From positions 1 through 17,372 of the forward strand of contig JAABOA010000297.1 of assembly GCA_015680635.1 (NCBI GenBank): a DNA stretch of 17,372 bases, read 5' to 3'. A program made the translations under genes and the position numbers. Shown one piece after another: positions 1 through 9,500 of this stretch (position 1 is the stretch's first letter; each line of letters opens with the position of its first letter). The stretch is from Lunasporangiospora selenospora. Taxonomy: Eukaryota; Mortierellomycota; Mortierellomycetes; Mortierellales; Mortierellaceae. Under the pieces are notes generated by a model. It ran no database searches, was not told the origin of the DNA, and saw only the letters and a list, made by a program, of their open reading frames with translations.

Positions 1-1
1 C

Positions 2-1126
2 CAATCGAGACTGCCAATTGATGGCATCAATCAATTGGACAGAGACGTCCTAGATAAATTCTGTCCAAGGGTACCGAATACGGAAAACCCTGACAATGAC
101 ATGGACGATCAAGAACCAACTGATGATGCACTCGATGGGACAGCCAATGTAGGGTTCTATCATGCACTGTTGATCTGCGTTTACAACAGTAGACGTCCGC
201 GAAAGGGAGCATCGGCACCAGCGATCGATCATTTTATTGATTGATTTGAGGATGTTGTCCCGACCATGAGGAAAAAAATTATTTGGGAACCTCTTGATCC
301 AGAGTTTAGTGAAAAAGAATGTCTTACCCGCGAGTGCATCGTCTGGGGTCCAGACAAAAATTCCTGCAGCCGAGAACTTTTTGCGTCTCAACAGCGTTCG
401 CCAGTCTCCTCCATGGAAGACCAGTTTATCTGTCTGTCAGAAGTCGACTTGGTCACTTTGTTCTGGCGCGATAAACTCTTAAAGCCTTTTTCCGTGGAGT
501 TATCTGTGGCGATTAGTAGCAGTAACAATAGTCTCCAAATTGTTCCAGCGGGTCTTGCCACCAAGAACACGGGAATCGATCTCAATTCGATCATCACTAA
601 CATTGGGACCGGAAGCGCAGATCAAAGGACACGTAACAAGAATCGGTCGTACCAGAAGAACGCAGAGGCAATGGCAGTTCAAGAATTGAATTTTCGGCAA
701 TCGGACACACTAAGTGCAGTTACACTCCTCATGGGTCCATCTGAACAGACGACTTTTGCCTCAAAGTTTTTGGCGTTCAAACTGAAAGAGTTAAAGGCGG
801 TCAAGTACAAACGGCTCGACGAAGACAAGATCCCCTCACGTATCAACTCGACGGGAGGCGGAACGGATTATCCGATTTCCGAGTTTAGGAATATCGTAAA
901 GTCCGGGGAAGACGTTGAAGATCTCTGGGGGATGGAACTGCGCCTGAAGAGGTCGCAGTCTTTGGCATTGATTACCATTGTAGGGGTGACTTCAATTTGG
1001 GTCCCATTGTCCTATATCCGCCCTACAGGAAATAAAGGTTTATTCAGGACGGACAAGCGGTTTTTAGACTTTATACAATCCTACCATTTGCTAACCGAAG
1101 TAAAAGGTACACAATGCAGCCAATAA
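2..1126 (+). CDS. Unrecognised hypothetical protein, 5' partial, one in-frame stop or one intron
   Basis: The frame is open from the window edge to a TGA at 242-244, then open again to a stop at 1126; the second part has an ATG at 266 and 286 codons. Both parts share one frame with a single stop between them, and an ORF this long is unlikely by chance. A GT at 149 and an AG at 249-250 would delimit a phase-0 intron of 102 nt that removes the TGA, a length typical of introns here, though the donor GTAGGG is weak. Alternatives are a start at ATG 266 or a pseudogene broken by the TGA. The protein is hydrophilic, without a signal peptide or clear membrane segment, and contains a Lys/Arg-rich stretch around RTRNKNRSYQK. 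I recognise no domain and assign no function. The last 56 nt overlap the chitin synthase 3' end on the other strand. Confidence 0.4.
1031..1044. terminator. Inverted AATAAA/TTTATT pair, likely poly(A) signal
   Basis: The plus strand reads AATAAAGGTTTATT, so an AATAAA hexamer occurs on both strands two bases apart. On the minus strand it lies 26 nt past the chitin synthase stop codon, a suitable place for its polyadenylation signal. On the plus strand the hexamer lies within the end of the unrecognised ORF. Confidence 0.5.
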
Positions 1127-4100
1127 ACCGGAATAGCGCCAATCCAGCGACTGACCAAAGTACCACCCCTAGATAGGTCGCACTCATATCTCTAAAGTCC
1201 ACTCCCCATGCTGTTGATGTGACTCCTGCCACTAACAATGCATTGCTCACGATCCAAGCAATCAATACTCTCGTCCGGATCTCGCGGTAGTAATCCTCCT
1301 GCTTTGTTTTCGCATCTCGATGTGATTTTATCTCGGGTGTCTTGACCGACAAAGCCATAACAGCTTCTTCGTATGCATTGTTGATATCGTGGCTGTCGGT
1401 TGGCACCGCAACCTCAACTCCGTCATCGGTCTTTTTGGCCACACCTAGATCTGTGGCCACTTCAGTATCTCCTTTAGTACCCCAAGAAATATCATGGATA
1501 TTACAGAACGCGTAAACATTCAGAATATTGACATAACTTGGAACCATAAATAAATACTGTAGGAACGAGTGAAACATGTGCATCGGATCCAGGAATAGAA
1601 AGCTTGACACAAAATACAACCCGTAGGTCGACGCTAACGAAATCACTGTGTTACGGAACATGGCGTTCTGGAAATACAATAGGACAAGAGACACTCCTGA
1701 TTCGGCATGTTGCTTGGTGGCTTCTTGTTGAACCTTGAAAACTCCATTTACAGTCATGTATCCTGCACCGAAGAGCATATAGCCCATTAAAAGCCCAAAA
1801 AAGATCATTGAAGTTGTGTACGCCCATTGAGAGCCTTGAGGGCGGTTCCCCATGCTCATGATAAACTGCACAATTACCAACAGAATGTAGATGTAACGAG
1901 TAACAGTGAAGACCCAGAATCCAATATTGTTTGTGCCGAATGGACTGTTCTGTGCCACTGTCCCATCCTCATTTTGTAGGTATATCATTGCATTGCTCAA
2001 AATGTAGAATGTCAAGTAGAAGTTTGCCTGACAAAGGTACCAAAAGAATATGGCAGAGGGTTAGCATTAATATGCCTAATCTCCGAAACTTGGCAATGCT
2101 ATCAATTGTCCACCGAGTTGAATCCTTACCAGAGCAAACCATGAAAAAACAAGAGAAATAAAGCTGTAAAAGAACTCAAGATGCAGGAAGAGTTTTCTTG
2201 CTGTTGAGTGGTCTGACCGCCAAATATCCATGCTGTGCGTTAGGGCGTATATTGAGGCAAAGAATGAGCCATTTAACCACCGCCGTCTTTGTGAGATGAA
2301 TTCGGCAACTGTTCCAGGCACGTCTGTCTCTCCATAGGCAGATTTCACATATTGAAGAACCCATGCAGCATTTCTCTTGGCAACTAACTCGAAACAAAGG
2401 ATTCGATCCTCCGCCAGGTACATGTTAGCTGTGAAGATGTTGGCATCTGATCCATGAAACTTTTCGCCCAGGAAATACTTTTCAAGTGGGCCTTGTCCTG
2501 AAGGATCATTCTGAAGAGCTTTGTATCGGTAAGCAGAAAAGGCGCCAGGCAGGACAGAAATGTACCCAAACACTGATTCAAGGGGCTTGTCCAGGATGTT
2601 GGACATTTTGTACTCAAAGTTCTGTGAGGCCACTAAAGGACTGAGCAGATGGACCCCGCCTCGACCTAACATAGCCCTAATCTCTCCACAAGCTCCGCCC
2701 ACGTTGGCATTGAGATCAAATGCTTTCCAGAGATGATAGATTGATGTTGCTCCTGGTCGTGTTCCGACATCTAGTAGCACACACACGTTCGGTCTTAGCA
2801 CTTGTCCAAATGCGTTAAAGAACCATCTACGAGAATGAGATAGTCCGGTTGAGTGCCAATCAATGAGTCAGTGTTGTACTTATTAGCTAGTTCTGTCTCA
2901 TGATTGCATACACTCCTTATTCCGATCACCATACCTATGTGAGTTCAGTTTCTTCGCATTCTTTTCCTTGAGGCAGAATAAGATTTGGACAGGTACATAG
3001 CCCTTGTCATGCCCCGATCGGCCCATCTCTGGATCAATAGACACCTGTGTTGTATACTGGAGCCCCAAATAGAAGAACAAAAAAGCCAAGGATGGAACGC
3101 CCATTAGTTTCATGCTCACACTCTCCAGTAAAGTATGCTATCGTGCGGCCCGAAGACCCTTTGGTGTTCGCATTCTTCAGGAGTTACCTCGTAGATATGA
3201 GCCGTGACAGGTTTGTCATTCACAATGTTTTTAGCAATGCCATCCTGATAGACTCCCATGGCAGCTAGGACGTTTAAAGTCTTTGGGTTGATCTTTGAAC
3301 GACCGTCAGAGACGATACAGACGACTACCTTCTTCCACGAGTCTGGGCCCCAGGTCCGGGAACGGTCGCGGGTCGTCAAGTGGCGAATATTTTTCATTAC
3401 GCCGTGCATTGTTCTCGCAAACAGTACTTCATCTTCCTATTGTTATAATCAATCAATAATAAGGCTCGTTAGCGCTACAGCCTAAATAATAATGAGTTGA
3501 GTCAAGCCTGTTGGCGTATGTGTTCAAAATGTTGATGGGTCCATTAATATGGGGCGGCTATGCCGTCTTTGACGAAAATAGAGAGCACTGAAGGTCACCC
3601 AGCGGATCAGGAACAAAGTGAGGCGAAAGGAGAGGGCGTGAGGGAAAGAGGGGAATCAGGCAAAGAGGGGAAAGAGGCGAAGAGGGGAAGTGGGGAAAGA
3701 GGGAGGAAGGCCAGACTGACAGGTGTGGAGGGAGGGGCGAGGCCAGCAGGACAACCCCTGGCTTACATTGTACATGGTCATGACGATGAACAACTCTGTT
3801 TCACGCGGCTGTCTGTCAACAATCAGGGGTCGTAACGTGTAGTTCTCTCCTGCAAAATCGTTGGGATCACAGGTCGCGGCCGTATAACGCATGTGGGTGA
3901 ACTCTTCTCCTTCCTGCAGCTTCAGGGTCTTCAAAAACTTTGAGGGGACTGGGCAGTCTAGGACAAGGTTCCCAGACGTCAACTTGACCTTCCTGGTTGT
4001 ATGGAAGCGTCGTCGCTGGGATGTTGGTACAGGGCCATAGTGTCTTGTATCTGGCACTGCAGGCACTGATCCAGGTGCTGGCGAGATGAACTGCGGTAGG

Positions 4101-4501
4101 GGTGCCGATAGTTGTGGTGACATATACCCTCCTCCTGGCACTCTGCCCTGCATATCGAAGTAACCTTGAGATCGTGCAGAGTCGGGACTGCCTCCATCAA
4201 ATGGAACTCGATGGTGCTGTGGATGGAAAGCGCGAGGAGAGGGCATACGGATAATAGGTTGTTGATGGTGGGTGTATGGAGAAGCGGAGGCGCTTTGTGC
4301 CGGACTGGGTCCCCTGTATGCGGAGGGTGCCATCAGTGAAGCTGCTTGGTCGTGTTCTTGCATGATCAGGGGCGTGTCATCCTCATAAGGGCTTGCCAGG
4401 CGGTTGTACTTGCCAGGGGAAGAGGTGGGATGGACGTTTTGCATAGGGTAGCCCAAACTAGGTGAGTTAGGGTGGGAATGCGTTGGTGGTTGTCGCGCCA
4501 T
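1071..4501 (-). CDS. chs: Chitin synthase, division 1 (class I-III type), five exons, 919 aa
   Basis: Membrane glycosyltransferase that polymerises UDP-GlcNAc into chitin at the plasma membrane. Exons (complement): 4501-3767, 3436-3188, 3056-2935, 2826-2130, 2027-1071; introns of 330, 131, 108 and 102 nt, all GT...AG with closing phases. Residues 1-170 are a Pro/Ser/Gln-rich disordered tail. About 170-240 is the chitin synthase N-terminal domain ([12 protein letters not shown] onward). Catalytic motifs follow: TMYNEDE (242-248), SDGR (288-291), CLKEKN (356-361), LLDVGTRP (386-393), [11 protein letters not shown] (459-469), the ED of AEDR (508-509) and the signature QRRRW (548-552). Several hydrophobic segments lie between about 580 and 780, then SWGTKGD (782-788), a charged loop and a final membrane pair (about 853-911). 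The ATG at 4501 is the first in frame; the frame is open upstream only to a TTG. Length and motif order are normal for the family. The exact class cannot be decided without a tree. Confidence 0.95.
3437..3766 (-). other. Long intron 1 of the chitin synthase gene with a purine/pyrimidine tract
   Basis: This 330-nt intron (donor GTAAGC, acceptor AATAG) is about three times longer than the other chitin synthase introns. It interrupts the gene directly inside the TMYN|EDE motif. Around 3611-3711 the plus strand is an imperfect tandem array of AAAGAGGGG-like units with four GGGG runs; the transcript therefore carries a C/U-rich stretch near the donor end. A short plus-strand open frame at 3560-3835 is a consequence of this composition and overlaps exon 1. 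Confidence 0.85.
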
Positions 4502-4587
4502 GCTTGTTTGTCCTGCTGGATAGAGACACAAGAAAGGGTTCGGTTAAGTTGGGTCAATTCAGAAGGGGAACGAGGCGCATTGCTGAT

Positions 4588-4646
4588 GAATGAAAGAATG
4601 AAAGAATGAAAGAATGAAAGAATGAAGATAGATGGATGGATGGATG
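4588..4646. repeat. Compound microsatellite, 8-bp GAATGAAA units then GATG units
   Basis: Five near-perfect head-to-tail copies of GAATGAAA occupy 4588-4627, followed by a short GATG/TGGA run to about 4646. It lies 87-145 nt upstream of the chitin synthase start codon, so it falls in its 5' UTR or core promoter. Confidence 0.9.
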
Positions 4647-4720
4647 AGAGGCTTGAATTGCTAGAAGTCTAAAGACATCATGAGATAGGACATTTGAGAC
4701 GTCAAGAGGCTAGCACGCCT

Positions 4721-4739
4721 CGTTTCGTTTCGTTTCGTT
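4721..4739. repeat. Short CGTTT tandem repeat
   Basis: Almost four copies of CGTTT followed by a run of T, upstream of the chitin synthase start. A typical replication-slippage tract. Confidence 0.85.
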
Positions 4740-6503
4740 CCTTTTTTTGGGTCATAGGAAGGGGCCAGATCAATCACCCGCTCAATTACACCAACCTAGA
4801 ACCTGGAATGGCGGCAGTTTATGATGGGTGGTCTATTGAGTCCCAACAGGCGGTGGTGTGTGATCCGTGTGTGACCAGGCCAAGTTGGGACCATGTGCAC
4901 ATCCCGTTTGAGAGTTGGAATATCGCCCTCCAACAAAAGCCCGTAAAGAATCACAGCAAGAAATCTCTTGGGGCAATCCAGAGATCTACCTTGACTGAGG
5001 GTCTGTTTAGTCATGAAGCATGATTCAGCTAATCATTTACTCTTTCCTAAAACACAAACACCGGCAATGACTGGTGGTGTTAGTTCAGGCACACAGGCCG
5101 CTTGAAACAACTCTGCCTCAGAATGAAGATCAATTGATTGCGTGAAGGATCCTGTTTTTTTATGAAAGGTGAGAGAGGAAGGAAGGCAATCTAGGAAAGA
5201 AAACAGCGCTATACATCGATGCATTGGGCACTGATATGCTGTCTTGCTCTTTTGAAATCACTGTCTAGTCTTTGATATCCTTTCAATTGTTCTTTAAACC
5301 CCTCCCCCCAGGCTAGCGCCCCACGTCTGACTCAATGGAAACGAGATCATGGGTGGGATATCTTGCCTACGGCTAGTTTTGATATAGTGATTTCCAGCGC
5401 CATAACAATTGAGATGTGTGCTTACTTCTCGTAGAGTAGAATACTAAGAAAAAACTTGCAAGGGTGTGACTCCAATGATATGTTAGTCCGACCAATTTGC
5501 ATATTATACCAACACTGAGACACGAAATAAATTGATAGGATTAACAGCAGTGAAATCGACCTTACTTACTGGAACTGGCTATTACCCCCTTCTGCGTACC
5601 ACCGAGGCAACCAGAACAATATTTGATGACAACACTGCCATCTCCTACATTTCATAGACTAACTCTGTGAGTATCGAGGAGAATTATCTGCAAACCAAAG
5701 ATCATGTCGCCCTATTTGGGCCTACGAAACACGCGTGGGGAAATAAAAGCTTACAACAAACAGTTGATAGCAACTTTCTTCAATATTCTCGTCATTGGGT
5801 CAAGATGTAACTCGACTACAAGCGCATGGAAGACGTAGCCACAGTTGCGAAGGTGCCGAAAGGAAAGGTAATGTCGCGAGAGACTATTGAGGCACGACGA
5901 AAAGGAGATAGGTCGGCTGTTTTAGTCTTGAGAAACTTGTGTTGACTATTGGAGGGATTCTCAGAGCTGATATAAAATGTTCCTACGCCAATTTTTATAT
6001 TGTGTGACTAGATGCCGTTCAGGGTGGGCACCAATGTTCAGCGTCCAGACATTAGGAAGTACACTGTTCTTCCGAGTAAATGTTTTACTAATCCTACAAA
6101 CTCATTTAGATATGCGTGGGAGAAAGCTGAGCGCTTGCGAGAGGGAGTGAAGGGGAGGGGGGCGAACGGTAGTTTTGTCTACGAGGGCGACACAGTCAGC
6201 AGTGCTACAAAGGCGCAAAGGTGGGGTTTGGTGGGTGCGGTGAGCGGGAGGATGTGATGAGAAGGAGGTAATAGACAACTCAACTAGGGTTGACTGGCGT
6301 GATTAAAGTCGGGTTGAATACAGGGTCAGAAATGAGTGAAGATGACAGTGATTCTGGCGAATGTGCTGCTGAATTAGAGCCCTTCACTGACGAAAGTCAG
6401 GTCACTTGCAATGCCACCACCTTATCAACCTCTATTTTTTTTTAAAGTTCATTAGTGTTATGAAGTGAATAGTGTATTTGAAATTGGTACACGAAGAAAA
6501 ATA

Positions 6504-9500
6504 TCAGTCTAGGTTTTCCTTGTTTGTAGACTTACTGTTAATAAGGTGTTTGCCATAGGTATACTTCTTGAGAGCCGGTAAGTGTGGCTTGATCTTGGTC
6601 ACCAGTTCCTCACGTTGCCCCTCATCTACTACGTCCAGCATTTTCTGAACGACATAGTTGGCGAATTGGTCTTTCATCATAGATACAAGTGGGAGGGCTG
6701 GCGATGATAAGACAGGTGTGACAGAGACGGCTAATCCACTAGGCAATATGTTTTTCGAAGCAGCACCCGCTGGTGGCAGTAGGGTTGAGACAACTGAAGT
6801 ATCTGTCATAACCTCCTGAATCAACAGTCGTCGTTCCTCAACCGTACCATAAGCGACACACTTCTCAACCACATTGCTCGCAAACTTGTGTTTACTCAGC
6901 GGAAGCACGTGGCCCATCACTTTGCAAATAACAAGAGACTTCTCTTCCGCTGCTCCCCTCTCTAGGATATGTTGGATGACATAGTTTCCGTATTGATCTT
7001 GCACCAATTTAAGGATACATCGATCAAGTTCCTCCAGTAGAGGCTATACAATAGATGACAAGGGCTTGTTGAATTAGAAATACGAGGATATAGAAGTTCC
7101 TAGAGATACTAGGGACAATATACTTACCGATTTTGTCGCCGAACAGTGCTCCAGCATTCGTTGGATGACTCTACAACCATAGGGATGTGTGGCTAGTGCA
7201 TATACCTGGCCACAAAACGCTTCCATAATAAATCCAAGATGCTCTGTCGTGCAGCACTCAATAGCCTTTTGTATTACATGGTTTCCATTCTGATCCTTGA
7301 CACATTTCAATACTTGACCTCTAAGTTCGCTTACGATTCTCAACTGCGTATCTGCACCGAGATACTCAAGACCCTTCTGAACCACACGGCAACCATACAT
7401 TTGTAACGCCAAAGAAAGAATATGGCCCTCCATTGATTTGACAAGTGCCTCACGTTGCCCGATGTTACCATATTCGAAGAGCTTTTGGATCACATAGTTG
7501 CCAAAGACATCGGTCATAAGCTGGAGTGACCGAGGCACTATTTCTGCGAAGAGCTGGGCCTTTTCCTCTTCGGCCGCTGTCTCGAGCCTTTGTTGAATAA
7601 ATCGGGATCCATGCTGATCACTACTGAATTCGACAAAGCTCCCTGTAATGTCCTATATAACCACCGTCAAACCACCAATAGAGACCGATGCTGAGTGATT
7701 GAGTAGCATTTGATGCAGGCACCATTGGGGAGCACCAAGCTCATATAAACTTACCTTCAGTTCGAATTTTTTGTTACTTTTGTTGCATCTAAACTCCTCT
7801 AACAATGCACTTCGGCCACCATGGTTCAAATCCGTCTCTTCTCCTGGAATATTACTGGCTGCACCACTATTATCCACACCAATTCCAATACCACTAGAGT
7901 TCAATTGAGGCATAGAATGTGTGACCGCTGTTGGTTGAGAAGTCAATGTTGCTGGCGCCGCGAGACTGGCAACGATTGCAGTAGGTGATGCCGGTATTAC
8001 CAAGGGGTCAGCACCCGAAGCACTTTCCTCTCGGATGTTGTCACAGCCAATTTGAGTAGTCAGGGCTGATAGGGAAGAAGTGTCTTCGTCTTTAGTGCTA
8101 TTGAACTGCTCAGGCTTTTGGTCATGCCTCTGTTTGGACTGCAATACTATTTGCTGAGCATGGGATTGGTGTTGGGTATGTTGAGGCGAAGATACGGGCG
8201 GATAGGATTGTGGAGGCCGATACTGGTGACTCTGTGTGCCGTTGTTCGAAGTATTAGAATGTAAAACCTGGACGTATCCATAGTGTCCTTGACTCAATTG
8301 CCGGTGCTGTGGATGGTGTCTAGGCCGGTTCTGCTTTGGCATAAACTGAGGGCGATGCTGAGGTGGGTACTGAAGTTGGTGGGAATAATGATTTTGGGAC
8401 GAGTGCTGGAAAGAGTGTTGGGGTGGGTGGTAATGATTAGATTTAATGGAAAGTGCATGGAAAGTTTGAGGGCTGTGCTGAATATGCTGTTGAGCCATCA
8501 CCGAATGCGGCTGAGTAAAGGCGTGCTGGAGCCCCAGCTGTTGTTGTTGTTGTCGTTGAACCTGCTGCTGCTGTTGTTGTAGTAGTTGGCTCTGATGCAA
8601 TGGAAGGTATGAGTGGGGCTGCTGTTGGGTATTTCCCAGTTGATGAGGGCTCCATGGTTGTTGTTCCTGCCGTGGTGACTGTTGCTGATAGCTGTGGATT
8701 TGGTGATCTAGAACCTGTGATGTCTGTAAAAGCTTTTGGTGGGGACTGTGTATTTTTTCTGAGAGAGGAGCGTTGATTGCTCGCGCCACTGCTCTAGCAT
8801 CGGTGAGATCTAACTCTGTGTTCTGCGATATGCAGCTAACACTGAAGTTGCTGTTGCCGATGCTGTTTGCGCCTCTACTGTTCATAGCAGTGCTAGAGCT
8901 CACTGAGTGAGGAGATAACGCCCCATCACTACCCCCAGAGGAGAGCATTGTAGCTGTAGAGTGTTGGTTAAGACTGTGGCTATGCTGTCGGTGCAGATGC
9001 GATGGCTGTAGCCGCTGACCCAATCCAGCATTCGAGTCTCTTGGACTCTCTTCACCAAGTGCCGACTCTGATGAGTGAAAGCGAGATGGGTCATAAGTAA
9101 GATCGTATTCTCGAATGCTGAGCGAAGCCTCATCATTTTTGGCAAGAATGGAATGTGTTTCTAAAGCAGACAGATGAATATTAACTGCCGTTATATCAAC
9201 AGGATCATATCTCGTTGAGCAAATTTAGATAATAGACTAAGGCATTACCGTGCTTTTGAGTAGGGCGCAAGTCCTTTAAGGTTACTATATCCCCAGCAAA
9301 AGTAGTATCCGAGAATCCAACTCCGTACTGAGAAGACATGTGTGTCACTTGAAAATCCTTAGTTGAATTTCGGTGATTATCAAAAAATGGAGAATAAGTT
9401 GTTACAGGGGTATGAGAACCATTGATCTGTTGTTGGCAGTGATGTTGCTGCTGTCCATGCCATTGTCTTTTTTGCTGCTTTTGTAATCTTTGAGGTGTTT

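Larger units (their letters stand above)
4502..6503. other. Intergenic region: chitin synthase promoter side and Pumilio 3' flank
   Basis: Two kilobases between the tandem minus-strand Pumilio and chitin synthase genes. I find no convincing gene. Two plus-strand open frames exist: 4694-5023, which opens on TTG and whose first ATG is at about 4808, and 6012-6257, which has an ATG and 81 codons behind a TATAAAA at about 5971. Neither shows a recognisable domain or splice-extended continuation. The part next to the chitin synthase start holds simple repeats (4588-4646 and 4721-4739). The part next to the Pumilio stop holds a T-rich run near 6436-6444. No clear AATAAA for Pumilio was found within about 200 nt of its stop. 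Confidence 0.7.

Noticed and set aside
4694-5023. 109-codon plus-strand frame upstream of chitin synthase
   Set aside because: It opens on TTG, runs through the CGTTT repeat, and shows no domain or splice extension.
6012-6257. 81-codon plus-strand frame near the Pumilio 3' flank
   Set aside because: It has an ATG and a TATA-like sequence upstream but no recognisable features; too short to support without transcript data.
7823-7833. GGTTCAAATCC resembling a tRNA B box
   Set aside because: It is inside Pumilio coding sequence and has no matching A box or cloverleaf.
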